Made by a program: the position numbers and the translations under genes | Assembly (NCBI RefSeq): GCF_007829875.1 | Contig: NZ_VIWV01000001.1 | Span: 5,364,501 to 5,428,500 of the forward strand | Direction: 5' to 3' | From: Streptomyces capillispiralis | GTDB taxonomy: Bacteria; Actinomycetota; Actinomycetes; Streptomycetales; Streptomycetaceae | Length of the DNA stretch: 64,000 nucleotides | Part shown: positions 33,344 to 41,313 of the stretch, in pieces | How positions within the stretch are numbered: position 1 is the stretch's first letter | Layout of the letters: the number at the start of each line of letters is the position of its first letter | The notes under the pieces: model-generated | Told to the model about the DNA's origin: nothing | The model's input: the letters and a program-made list of their open reading frames with translations, nothing else | The model's database searches: none

Positions 33344-34705
33344 TTAATCGGCCGGGTGTCCCTCCCCCGGGCCCGCCGATCCGACGACACCCCGGATCAC
33401 TCCCAGCTCCACGAGGTCCTGCGGACGGATGCGGAGTTGCTCCGCGGTCGCCTCCACCTCCTGCGGGGGCCGCTTGAGGATGGCCGCCGCGAGTTCCGGG
33501 GCGATCACCGAGAAGTAGCTGTCCGGGGTGGCCCAGGTGTTGCCGGGGGCCGCCAGGGCCAGCGCGCCGCCCGAGCCGCCCTCGCCGACGACCAGCGTGG
33601 TGACCGGGGTGCGGGCGGCGGCCACGGCGTCGAACAGACCGGCGATGGCGGCGCCCGCGCCCTGCCGTTCCGCCTCCGCGTCGTTGGCCGCGCCCGGGGT
33701 GTCCACCAGGGTCAGCACCGGGATGCCGAGCCGGTCCGCGAGCCGGACCAGCCGGGCGGCGGTGCGGTACCCGGCGGGACGGGTGGCCGCACCGGTCTGT
33801 GCCGCGTAGGCGACGGTACGGCCCTCGTGCTCGCCGAAGCCGCAGAGCATGCCGTCCGGGTCGGTGCCGCCGCAGCGATCGCCGGCGAGGGTGACGCGGT
33901 GGGTGAAGTAGGGGTCCAAGTAGGCGGTGGCGCGCGGGCGTTCGGGGGAGCGGGCGCGTCGGACGGCGTCCCAGCCGGTGGCCGGGAGGCCCGACGCGAC
34001 CGGCGGCAGGGGCGGCGGGGCCGGTGCGGCGGAGGGGCGGGTCAGGAGCCGCAGCCAGCGGCCCAGGGTCTGCCGCAGTTCCCCGGGCCGTACCAGCGCG
34101 TCCGCCGCACCCGCCGCCACCTGGGCCTCGGCCGTGTACGCCGCCGGGTCGGCGTCCGCCGGCCGGACCCGTGAACCGGCGAAGCCGACCTGGGCGCCGG
34201 GCAGCGCCAGCACCACGTCGGCGCCCGCGCCCAGGGTGGCCCAGCCGCCGCCGGTCGTCGGATCGCGCAGCACCGCGATCTGCGCCAGGCCGGCCTGCCG
34301 GGTGAGCGCCGACTGCCGGGCCACCCGCTGGAGCTGGGTGAGGGCGAGCATGCCCTCCTGCATGCGGCTGCCGCCGGTGGCGACCAGGGGGACGACCGGC
34401 AGCCGCTGCGCGCGGGCATGGGCGTACGCCGCCTCCAGGCGGTCGCCGGTGCGTTCGCCGAGGGAGCCGCCGAGGAAGCCGAACTCGAACGCGACGAGCA
34501 CGGCCCGGGTGCCCTCGATGTGCGCGGTGCCGCAGATCACCGACTCCCGCTCGCCGGTGCGTTCGGCGGCGCGGGCGCGGGCGGCGCCGTAACCGGGCCA
34601 GCCCAGCGGGCCGTCCTCGGGCGAGTCGCGCTCCGGGTGGGGGAGTTCGGTGAAGTCGTCGGTGACCAGGGCGACGGTCTCGCGGGCGGAGAGGCGGTCA
34701 GCCAT
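33344..34705 (-). CDS. acyl-CoA carboxylase carboxyltransferase (fused alpha-beta type)
   Basis: A 453-aa protein with two crotonase-fold halves: an AccD-like N-terminal half (FGFLGGSLGERTGDRLEAA, VATGGSRMQEGM) and an AccA-like C-terminal half (LVDTPGAANDAEAERQGAGA, VVGEGGSGGALAL). Fused carboxyltransferases move the carboxyl group between biotin and an acyl-CoA, usually giving malonyl-CoA; malonate-decarboxylase beta/gamma subunits share the fold and are an alternative given the malonate context. No zinc ribbon, biotin carboxylase or BCCP is encoded nearby, so partners must be elsewhere. The ATG overlaps the matB end by 8 nt. Confidence 0.82.
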   Translation of the reverse strand: MADRLSARETVALVTDDFTELPHPERDSPEDGPLGWPGYGAARARAAERTGERESVICGTAHIEGTRAVLVAFEFGFLGGSLGERTGDRLEAAYAHARAQRLPVVPLVATGGSRMQEGMLALTQLQRVARQSALTRQAGLAQIAVLRDPTTGGGWATLGAGADVVLALPGAQVGFAGSRVRPADADPAAYTAEAQVAAGAADALVRPGELRQTLGRWLRLLTRPSAAPAPPPLPPVASGLPATGWDAVRRARSPERPRATAYLDPYFTHRVTLAGDRCGGTDPDGMLCGFGEHEGRTVAYAAQTGAATRPAGYRTAARLVRLADRLGIPVLTLVDTPGAANDAEAERQGAGAAIAGLFDAVAAARTPVTTLVVGEGGSGGALALAAPGNTWATPDSYFSVIAPELAAAILKRPPQEVEATAEQLRIRPQDLVELGVIRGVVGSAGPGEGHPAD

Positions 34706-36155
34706 GGTGCAGCGCCCGCTTCATGATCTTGCCCATGTCGTTGCGGGGCAGCGCGTCGAGGTGGTGGACGACGCGCGGCCGCTTGTGCGGGGCGAGGCGC
34801 CGGGCGACGTGGTCGGCCAACTCGGCCAGGGAGGGCGGGGACTGGGGGTCCGCAGGGACGACCCACGCCACGATCCGCTCGCCCAGGTCCGCGTCCGGCT
34901 CCCCGGTGACCGCGGCCTCCCGCACCCCCGGATGCTCCAGCAGCGCGTTCTCGATCTCCCCCGCGCCGATCTTGTAGCCGCCGCTCTTGATCAGGTCGGT
35001 GGCCTTGCGGCCGACGATGCGGACGTAGCCGTCGGGGTCGCGCACCGCCATGTCGCCGGTGCGGAACCAGCCGTCGGCGGTGAACGCGGCGGCCGTGGCG
35101 TCCGGCCGGTTGAGGTACTCGGTGAACAGGTTCGGCCCGCGCACCTGGATCTCGCCGACCGTCTCGCCGTCGTACGCCGTCACCGGCGAGCCGTCCTCCT
35201 CCACCAGCCGCAGCTCCACGCCCGGCAGCGGCACGCCCACCGTGCCGGGGCGGGCCTCGCCGTCGGCGCGGACGCCGGTGTTCATCAGTGTCTCCGTCAT
35301 GCCGTACCGCTCGATGACCCGGCGTCCGGTCGCCGCCGCGATCCGCTCGTGGTCGTGCACGGGCAGGGCGGCGGAGCCCGACACCAGCAGCCGGGCCCCG
35401 GTCAGCGCCTTGACCAGCTCCGGCGCGGTGGGCAGCGCCTCCGCGAGGCGGTGGTACATGGTCGGCACGCCGAACAGCATGGTCGCGCCGTCGTTCAGCT
35501 CGCGCGCCACCCCCTCGGGGGTGAACCGGCCCAGGTGGCGCACCGAGCCGCCGCGGCGCAGCGGGCCGAGGGTGCCGAGGACCAGGCCGTGCACGTGGAA
35601 CAGCGGGAGTGCGTGCACCAGCACGTCGTCGCCGGTCCACTGCCAGGCGTCGGCGAGCGCGTCCAGGGTGGTGGCGATCGCGCGGCGGGGGAGGACGGCG
35701 CCCTTGGGCGGGCCGGTGGTGCCGGAGGTGTAGACGATCAGCGCGGGGTCGCTGTCGTCGCGGGCGCCGTCGTCGGGGAGCGCCGCCGGGTCGGTCCGGA
35801 CCGCCGGGTCCACGTCGAGGCGGGGCAGGCCGCCCAGCGGCGCGGGGAGGTGCCGGCCGGGCTCGGTGAGCACCAGGTCGGGGGTGCTGTCGGACAGGAT
35901 GTGGCCGAGTTCCTTCTCACCCGACCTGAGGTTGAGGGGCACCACGGTCACCCCGGCGAGCAGTGCCGCGGTGACCGCGACCGCCGTCTCCAGGGTCGGC
36001 GCGGCCCACACGGCGACCCGGCGGGCCTCCCCCAGGCCCCCGGCCACCGCGCCGGCCGCGGCGGCGAGTTCCCCGTACGTCAGGGAGCGCTCGCCGAAGC
36101 GCAGGGCGGGCCGGTCGGCCGGGCCGTCGGTCAGGGCGGGGAAGAGAGAGGACAC
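34698..36155 (-). CDS. matB: malonyl-CoA synthetase (acyl-CoA synthetase)
   Basis: A 485-aa ANL-superfamily adenylating enzyme that forms malonyl-CoA (and methylmalonyl-CoA) from the free acid, ATP and CoA. The A3 loop is VYTSGTTGPPKGAV, the A5 motif ERYGMTETLMNT, the A7 motif GWFRTGDMA, and A8/A10 contain GRKATDLIKSGGYKIGAGEIE and the catalytic Lys in DMGKIMKR. The compact length matches Streptomyces MatB rather than long fatty-acyl ligases. A putative malonate permease precedes it and a carboxyltransferase follows with an 8-nt overlap. It supplies extender units for fatty-acid and polyketide synthesis. Confidence 0.87.
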   Translation of the reverse strand: MSSLFPALTDGPADRPALRFGERSLTYGELAAAAGAVAGGLGEARRVAVWAAPTLETAVAVTAALLAGVTVVPLNLRSGEKELGHILSDSTPDLVLTEPGRHLPAPLGGLPRLDVDPAVRTDPAALPDDGARDDSDPALIVYTSGTTGPPKGAVLPRRAIATTLDALADAWQWTGDDVLVHALPLFHVHGLVLGTLGPLRRGGSVRHLGRFTPEGVARELNDGATMLFGVPTMYHRLAEALPTAPELVKALTGARLLVSGSAALPVHDHERIAAATGRRVIERYGMTETLMNTGVRADGEARPGTVGVPLPGVELRLVEEDGSPVTAYDGETVGEIQVRGPNLFTEYLNRPDATAAAFTADGWFRTGDMAVRDPDGYVRIVGRKATDLIKSGGYKIGAGEIENALLEHPGVREAAVTGEPDADLGERIVAWVVPADPQSPPSLAELADHVARRLAPHKRPRVVHHLDALPRNDMGKIMKRALHHG

Positions 36156-36224
36156 GCGTCGTACTCCTTAGCTGGCTGTCCTTGGCGCCGGCGGTCGTCG
36201 GCCGGCCGTCGGTCGAGGGGTCGT

Positions 36225-36308
36225 GGGCGCCCCGTGGGTCCGGTGGGCCCGTGGTCGCGGGCGCCCGTGGTCCCGGTGGGCCCGTGGTCCCGGAGGGCCC
36301 GTGGTCCC
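36225..36308. repeat. five 16-17-bp tandem repeats (GGnGGGCCCGTGGTCCC type)
   Basis: Five head-to-tail units fill most of the 162-bp gap between the permease stop and the matB start. The last two are 16/17 identical (GGTGGGCCCGTGGTCCC and GGAGGGCCCGTGGTCCC); the first and third differ at three or four places. Each unit contains the palindrome GGGCCC or a decayed copy. It could be a slippage array or a transcript-folding element; nothing points to a CRISPR. Confidence 0.75.
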
Positions 36309-36317
36309 GTGGGTGTC

Positions 36318-37703
36318 CTACCCCCAGCCGGGCACCACCATCGTGAGCCACACCACCGCCGGGACCGCCGCGACCACGATCCCGCCGTACGCCATCAGCT
36401 GCCGGAAGAACCGCTCGCGGTCGACGTCCGGCGCGGCGGCCAGGACCAGCGCGCCGTTGGTGGAGAACGGGCTCACGTCCACGACCGTCGCCGACACCGC
36501 GAGCGCGGCCACCATGCCGACGGCCCCGATCTCGCCCTGCGCGAGGAACGGCACGGCCAGCGGGATCAGCGCGCCCATGATGCCGACGGAGGAGGCGAAC
36601 GCCGACACGATCGCGCCGATGTAGCAGAGCAGCACCGCGGCGAGCAGCGGGACGCCGATGCCGCCGACGCCCTCGCCGGCCCAGGTGATGGTGCCCATCT
36701 CGTCCAGGACACCGACGTAGGTCAGCACGCCGCAGATCAGCAGGACCGTGGGCCAGGCGATCTGGCCGACCGCCTTGCGGCTGTCGTCCGGCCAGGCGGT
36801 GCTCAGCACGACGGCGAGGGTGATCGCGGTGAACCCGGCGTCCAGGTCGAAGCCGAGGACGGCGACGACCAGGGCGACCAGGGAGACCAGGGTGGCGAGG
36901 ACGGGCGGGGTGAGCCGGACGGCGGCGGGCGCGTCGGGACGGGTGGCCACGGCGGCGGGCGCGGTGGCGGTACGGGTACCGTCACCCCCGCCACCCGGGC
37001 CCGCGTCTCCCCGGCCCGCGTCTCCCGGGCCCCCGTCTCCCGGGCCCGCGACTCCCGGACTCCCGGCGTCCGTCCCGGCCCCGCTCACGGCCCCCTGGCT
37101 CCACAGCCTCAGCCCGCCGCAGACGACGAACACCACCGCCGCGATGACGAGGTTCACCAGCAGCGAGGCCAGGAACAGGGTGATCTCGCTGCCGGGCAGC
37201 TTCTCGCGCTCGACGATGCCGTTGACGATCGAGCCGTAGATGCTGATCGGCGAGAAACCGCCGGCCTGGGCGCCGTGCACCACCATCGCGCCCATCAGCA
37301 GCGGGCTGATCCGGTACTGGGCGGCGAAGCTCAGCGCGATCGGCGCGACGATCGCGACCGCGGCCGGGCTGACCGCGCCGATCGCCGTGAGCGCGCCGGT
37401 GAGCGCGAACATCACCCAGGGGATCAGCGCCACCCGCCCGCGCACCAGCCGGACCGCGGCCTGCACCAGCCAGTCGGTGGTGCCGTTGGCGCGGGCGATG
37501 GCGAAGAGGTAGGTGACGCCGACCAGGACGACGAACAGATCGCCGGGGAAGCCGGCGAACACGCCGTCCGCGTCGAGGTCGGCGACGAGGGTGCCGACCC
37601 CGAAAGCGGCGGCGAAGGCCAGCGCGCCCATGTTGACGGAGCGGGTGGTGGCGATGACGAACACCACCGCCAGGACGAGGATCGAGACGAGTTCGGGGGA
37701 CAT
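36318..37703 (-). CDS. SLC13/MatC-type dicarboxylate (malonate) permease
   Basis: A 461-aa polytopic membrane protein with about 11-12 segments. The first third (ILVLAVVFVIATTRSVNMGA, ANGTTDWLVQAAVRLVRG) resembles the MatC N-terminal domain, and the second half has the ion-transporter pattern of arsenite/SLC13 permeases (IGAIVSAFASSVGIMGALIP). A long Gly/Ser/Pro-rich cytoplasmic loop lies near residues 205-250. Neighbours encode malonyl-CoA synthetase and a carboxyltransferase, so malonate is the probable substrate; related dicarboxylates are possible. ATG at 37703 follows GGGAG. The GntR gene is divergent, with palindromic sites in the shared promoter region. Confidence 0.82.
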   Translation of the reverse strand: MSPELVSILVLAVVFVIATTRSVNMGALAFAAAFGVGTLVADLDADGVFAGFPGDLFVVLVGVTYLFAIARANGTTDWLVQAAVRLVRGRVALIPWVMFALTGALTAIGAVSPAAVAIVAPIALSFAAQYRISPLLMGAMVVHGAQAGGFSPISIYGSIVNGIVEREKLPGSEITLFLASLLVNLVIAAVVFVVCGGLRLWSQGAVSGAGTDAGSPGVAGPGDGGPGDAGRGDAGPGGGGDGTRTATAPAAVATRPDAPAAVRLTPPVLATLVSLVALVVAVLGFDLDAGFTAITLAVVLSTAWPDDSRKAVGQIAWPTVLLICGVLTYVGVLDEMGTITWAGEGVGGIGVPLLAAVLLCYIGAIVSAFASSVGIMGALIPLAVPFLAQGEIGAVGMVAALAVSATVVDVSPFSTNGALVLAAAPDVDRERFFRQLMAYGGIVVAAVPAVVWLTMVVPGWG

Positions 37704-37747
37704 GCGGGCTCCCGTCGTTGGGTCCCTGCGAGCGGAAGGGGGCAGGC

Positions 37748-37770
37748 AGTGGCTGAGTGGCTGAACCACT
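37748..37770 (-). promoter_or_regulatory. candidate GntR operator proximal to the permease gene
   Basis: AGTGGCTG is repeated directly at 37748-37755 and 37756-37763, and the second copy forms a palindrome with the following AACCACT: AGTGG-N5-CCACT at 37756-37770. It lies 45-67 bp before the permease ATG. The same core appears as TGGCTGAGCCA near the regulator gene, so both are probably bound by that regulator. Confidence 0.5.
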
Positions 37771-37846
37771 TGGCGCGCGGTCGTGGTCCGCGCCTGGCTG
37801 GAAAGAGTGGGCCCCGGGGAAGGGGACGTCAAGGGGTCGCGCAGTA

Positions 37847-37861
37847 ATTGGCTGAGCCACT
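37847..37861 (+). promoter_or_regulatory. candidate GntR operator proximal to the regulator gene
   Basis: ATTGGCTGAGCCACT contains the perfect odd palindrome TGGCT-G-AGCCA. It ends 50 bp before the GTG at 37911 and just upstream of a possible -10 (TAGTCT, 37886-37891), a position suited to autorepression. Its core matches the permease-proximal site. Confidence 0.5.
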
Positions 37862-37910
37862 CGTCCACTTCCGGGTGTCCGGTGCTAGTCTCCCGACGAG
37901 AGGGGGACCC

Positions 37911-38618
37911 GTGACCGACGCCTTGCGCCCCATGACGAAACAGCGCCTGTACGAACAGGTGCTGGACCGGCTCCGCCAGTACGTCACCGAGGGCGGCCTG
38001 CGGGCCGGCGACCGTCTCCCGCCCGAGCGGGACCTCGCCCAGCGGCTCGGGGTCAGCCGGGCCTCCGTGAAGCAGGCGATCGTGGTCCTGGAGGTCCAGG
38101 GCCTGGTCGAGGCCCGGCACGGCGGCGGCACCTACCTCGTCCGGGACAGCCTCGACGTCGAGCCGGTCGACCGGATGGTGGAACGCCGCCGGCGCCTGCC
38201 CGACGTCCTGGAGGCCCGGGAGGCGCTGGAGACGAAGCTCGCCGAACTGGCCGCCGAGCGCCGCACGGACGACGACCTGGCCGCGCTGCGCTCGGCGCTC
38301 GCGCACATGGCCGAGGAGATCGAGGCGGGCGGCCACGGCGTCGAGGGCGACCGCCTGTTCCACGCGGCGGTGACGGCGGCCGCCCACAGCGCCCTGCTCG
38401 CGGAGTTCATGCGCACCATCGCCGAGCAGATCGCCGAGAGCCGCACCGAGTCCCTGCGCCAGCCCGGCCGCCCGCACCGCTCCCTGGCCCAGCACCGGGC
38501 GATCCTCGACGCCGTCGCCGACGGCGAGCCCCGCCGGGCGGCCGCCGCCATGCGCCGCCACGTCCGCACGGTCGCCAAGGTCCGCCTGCTGGACTGGGAC
38601 CCCGAGGCGGAGCGCTGA
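37911..38618 (+). CDS. GntR-family (FadR/FCD) transcriptional regulator of malonate genes
   Basis: A 235-aa repressor-type protein. Residues 8-75 form the winged helix-turn-helix of the GntR family (RLPPERDLAQRLGVSRASVK, LVEARHGGGTYLV). Residues 95-225 are an all-helical FCD ligand domain with metal/carboxylate-binding histidines (DRLFHAAVTAAAHS, QHRAILDAV, MRRHVRTV). FCD regulators bind organic acids or acyl-CoA. GTG at 37911 has GAGGGGGA 3 nt upstream; an earlier ATG at 37848 lies in the palindromic operator and is unlikely. Divergent to the permease-matB-carboxyltransferase operon, it is the expected malonate- or malonyl-CoA-responsive regulator. Confidence 0.87.
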   Translation: MTDALRPMTKQRLYEQVLDRLRQYVTEGGLRAGDRLPPERDLAQRLGVSRASVKQAIVVLEVQGLVEARHGGGTYLVRDSLDVEPVDRMVERRRRLPDVLEAREALETKLAELAAERRTDDDLAALRSALAHMAEEIEAGGHGVEGDRLFHAAVTAAAHSALLAEFMRTIAEQIAESRTESLRQPGRPHRSLAQHRAILDAVADGEPRRAAAAMRRHVRTVAKVRLLDWDPEAER

Positions 38619-38628
38619 CCGCCGGCCC

Positions 38629-39705
38629 TCAGACAGCCGCCTCCACCACGTCGGCCACCACGCAGCTGACGTTGTCCGGCCCGCCGGCCGCGTTGGCCGC
38701 GGCGATCAGGGCGTCGACCGCCTCGTCCGGGGCCGGGGCGGCGGCGAGGAGGCCCCGGACGGCGTCGTCGGGGACCACCGTCGGCAGGCCGTCGGAGCAG
38801 AGCAGATAGCGGTCGCCCGCGCGGGCCTCGTGCAGGCGCAGGTCGGGTGACGCGGTCGCCTCGGCGCCGGTGAGGGCCTTCAGCAGCAGTGTGCGCTGCG
38901 GGTGCGAGACCGCCTCCGCCTCGGTCAGCCGGCCCTCGTCCAGCATCGCCTGGACCACCGTGTGGTCGTGCGTGATCCGGAACAGCTCGCCGTCGCGCAG
39001 CAGATACGCCCGCGAGTCCCCGATGTGGACCAGCGCCAGCCGCGACCCGGTCCACAGCGCGGCGGTCAGGGTGGTGCCGGCCTCCTGTGCCCCGCCGGCC
39101 GCGTCCCGCACCGCCCGCGCCGCGCCCCGCACCGCGTCCTCCAGCACGTTGAGGATCCCGCCCGCCGGTGTCTCCCGCGTGTCCAGGAACCGCAGCGCCT
39201 CCACCGCCGCGCTGCTCGCCGGCCCGCCCGCCGGACCGAAACCGTCGGCCACGGCCAGCAGCCGCCCGCCCGCGTACGCCGCGTCCTGGTTCGCCGGCCG
39301 GACCAGGCCCCGGTCGGAGTGGGCGCGGTAGCGCAGTTCCAGGGGTGTGGTGCTCATGGTGGTGTCCCTTCCCGATTCTTCCGTGAGGTGATCGACCAGG
39401 AACGCGGCGAGGTCCCGCCGTACGGCCGTCTCCGCCTCCACCCGGGCCCAGTACGCCCGGACCTCCACGGCGGCGGCGCCGGGCCCGAGGGCGCACACGC
39501 GGCGGATCTCCGCCAGCGGCATGCCCAGCCGCCGCAGCCACGCCACCAGCCGGGCCCGCTCCAGCTGCCCGGCCGCGTAGTAGCGGTAACCGGTGTCCGG
39601 GTCCACCCGGGCGGGCCGCAGCAGGTCCAGCTCGTCGTACAGCCGCAGCGCCTTCGGCGACAGCCGGCACGCCTTCGCGAACGCGCCGATGGTCAGCATG
39701 TCCAC
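38629..39705 (-). CDS. MerR-family regulator fused to a PP2C protein phosphatase
   Basis: A 358-aa fusion. Residues 1-75 form a MerR helix-turn-helix (MLTIGAFAKACRLSPKALRL, PDTGYRYYAAGQLERA), then a coiled-coil dimerisation helix to about 112. Residues 115-358 are a complete PP2C-type Ser/Thr phosphatase with RPANQDAAYAGG, VADGFGPAGG, LVHIGDSRAYLL and GGPDNVSCVV holding the metal-binding Asp residues. Coupling of DNA binding to phosphatase activity in one chain is uncommon; it could link a phosphorylation state to transcription. GTG at 39705 has GAGG upstream; ATG 39699 is an alternative. A MerR-type promoter with an overlapping inverted repeat precedes the gene. Confidence 0.88.
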   Translation of the reverse strand: MDMLTIGAFAKACRLSPKALRLYDELDLLRPARVDPDTGYRYYAAGQLERARLVAWLRRLGMPLAEIRRVCALGPGAAAVEVRAYWARVEAETAVRRDLAAFLVDHLTEESGRDTTMSTTPLELRYRAHSDRGLVRPANQDAAYAGGRLLAVADGFGPAGGPASSAAVEALRFLDTRETPAGGILNVLEDAVRGAARAVRDAAGGAQEAGTTLTAALWTGSRLALVHIGDSRAYLLRDGELFRITHDHTVVQAMLDEGRLTEAEAVSHPQRTLLLKALTGAEATASPDLRLHEARAGDRYLLCSDGLPTVVPDDAVRGLLAAAPAPDEAVDALIAAANAAGGPDNVSCVVADVVEAAV

Positions 39706-39744
39706 CGCCCCCTCGCCCCCTCTCCGTCCCGCGCTCCGCCACCG

Positions 39745-39776
39745 ATGCTGGGGCTTGACCGAAGGGGAAGGTCAAG
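39745..39776 (-). promoter_or_regulatory. MerR-type promoter and operator of the MerR-PP2C gene
   Basis: On the minus strand a -35 TTGACC (39770-39775) and a -10 CAGCAT (39745-39750) are separated by 19 bp, the lengthened spacer that MerR activators correct by twisting DNA. A perfect 7-bp inverted repeat, CTTGACC-N9-GGTCAAG (39754-39776), overlaps the -35 and fills the spacer. Transcription would start near 39738. The direct inference is autoregulation. Confidence 0.7.
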
Positions 39777-39848
39777 CGGCCTGTCGCGGTTCCGGGACGG
39801 TTGTTAGCCTGCACGTCGATCAGCTGTTCGTCCGAGGAGTGAGCCGCC

Positions 39849-40721
39849 GTGCCCCGTATCGCGCTCGTGACCTGCCGGCCCGGCCCCGAGGTGGCCGAGG
39901 ACCGGGACCTGCCGGGACTGGTGCGCGCGCTGGAGGAGGCCGGGGCCGAGGCGTCCGCCGAGGTGTGGGACGACGGCGGGGTGGACTGGGGCGGCTTCGA
40001 CCTCGCCGTGATCCGATCGACCTGGGACTACAGCTGGCGCTCCGCCGAGTTCACCGCGTGGGCCGAGCGGTGCGGCGGCGCCACCCGGCTGGCCAACCCG
40101 GCGCACGTGGTGCGGTGGAACACCGACAAGCGCTACCTCGCGGACCTCGCCGGGGCCGGGGTGCCGGTGGTGGACACCCGGTACCTGGCACCCGGCGACC
40201 CCGTCGTCCTCCCGGACGGCCACGAGTACGTGGTCAAGCCGGCCTCCGGCGCCGGCGCCCGGTTCGCCGCCCGCTACACGCCCGGGGAGCACGACACGGC
40301 CGTACGGCATGTGCGGCGGATGCACGACGAGGGGTTCACCGCGATGGTGCAGCCCTATGTGCGCGGTATCGACACCGCCGGGGAGCGGGCGGTGCAGTTC
40401 TTCGGCGGGAGCCTGCTGCACGCCAGCCGCAAGGGCGCGGTGCTCGCCCCCGGCACGCCCTACGACCGGCGCAAGGTGGCCCACCCCGGCCTGACCCCCT
40501 GGACCCCGACGCCCGCCGAACTCGACGTCGCCGAGCGGGCCCTGGCCGCCGTGCCCGGCGCGCCCGACCTGCTGTACGCGCGCGTGGACCTGGTGGACGG
40601 CGAGGACGGCCGGCCCCGGGTGATGGAACTGGAACTGGTCGAACCGAACCTGTTCCTGTGGCTGCACCCGGAGTCGGTGCCGCGCGCCGTGCGGCACCTG
40701 CTCAGCGCCGCGGACCGCTGA
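39849..40721 (+). CDS. ATP-grasp family protein (glutathione synthetase-like)
   Basis: A 290-aa cytoplasmic ATP-grasp ligase. The first 90 residues form the preATP-grasp fold, with RSTWDYSWR a motif typical of the actinobacterial RimK/GshB-like subgroup. Nucleotide-binding residues appear in YVVKPASGAGA, MVQPYVRGID and VMELELVEPNLFLW (metal-binding Glu/Asn). Such enzymes join a carboxylate to an amine or thiol; the partners are unknown. GTG at 39849 has GAGGAG 9 nt upstream. The gene diverges from the MerR-PP2C gene and its end overlaps the convergent unknown gene by 20 nt. Confidence 0.83.
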   Translation: MPRIALVTCRPGPEVAEDRDLPGLVRALEEAGAEASAEVWDDGGVDWGGFDLAVIRSTWDYSWRSAEFTAWAERCGGATRLANPAHVVRWNTDKRYLADLAGAGVPVVDTRYLAPGDPVVLPDGHEYVVKPASGAGARFAARYTPGEHDTAVRHVRRMHDEGFTAMVQPYVRGIDTAGERAVQFFGGSLLHASRKGAVLAPGTPYDRRKVAHPGLTPWTPTPAELDVAERALAAVPGAPDLLYARVDLVDGEDGRPRVMELELVEPNLFLWLHPESVPRAVRHLLSAADR

Positions 40722-41313
40722 CCGCCGTACGCTGCAACAGACCCCAGGTGAACTCCGCGACCACGTCACGCGGTTCACCGCGCGCGTCCGGGGCGGTGAG
40801 GGCGAGGCCCCACCGGGTGGGCGCCGAGCCCTGGAGGGGCCGGGCCGGCGGGAAGGCGCGGGCCGCCTCGTCCACCGTGCAGGACCAGGGCGTCAGGTCC
40901 TCCACCGTGCGCAGCACCGGCGGCACGGCGTCCGGGGCGCGGACCAGCCACTCGTTCCACACGGCGCCCCCGGCGGCGGCCGTCAGGACCTCGAAGCGCA
41001 GGTCCGGCCAGAGCGGCAGCCGCCACCGCCACGCCTCGCAGTCCAGGTCGCCGATCCGGCGCGGCGCACGGGACTCGGGCACACCGAGCACCGACCGGTA
41101 CCGTGCGAGCGCCGGGCGGGAGCGCGGCGAGCGGACCATCGCCTGCCAGCGCCGGTTGGCCTCGCGCATCTCCGCGAGGGAGGCGCCCAGCGTGCGCCGG
41201 GCGTCCTCCACCGGGCCGGGGTTGAAGTCGGCCATGCGGCGCAGCAGCACGAGCTGGAAGTCGCGCGGGGTGAACGGGTCAGCGGGGCGTCGTCCGGGGG
41301 GCACGGGACCCAT
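40702..41313 (-). CDS. uncharacterised protein, last gene of the glycan operon
   Basis: A 203-aa protein without signal peptide or membrane segments. Recognisable features are a helical first half (VEDARRTLGASLAEMREANR) and a mixed second half with several Trp residues (EAWRWRLPLWPDLRFEVL, WNEWLVR, EFTWGLLQR). I do not recognise a family. The coding quality (third-position GC, operon position) supports a real gene. ATG 41313 overlaps the FkbM gene by 35 nt; a later start such as the GTG or ATG around 41230-41250 is equally possible. Its stop lies 20 nt inside the end of the convergent ATP-grasp gene. Confidence 0.55.
   Translation of the reverse strand: MGPVPPGRRPADPFTPRDFQLVLLRRMADFNPGPVEDARRTLGASLAEMREANRRWQAMVRSPRSRPALARYRSVLGVPESRAPRRIGDLDCEAWRWRLPLWPDLRFEVLTAAAGGAVWNEWLVRAPDAVPPVLRTVEDLTPWSCTVDEAARAFPPARPLQGSAPTRWGLALTAPDARGEPRDVVAEFTWGLLQRTAVSGPRR

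Noticed and set aside
36225..36308. Repeat array considered as a CRISPR
   Set aside because: Units are contiguous without unique spacers and are only 16-17 bp, and no cas gene is present.
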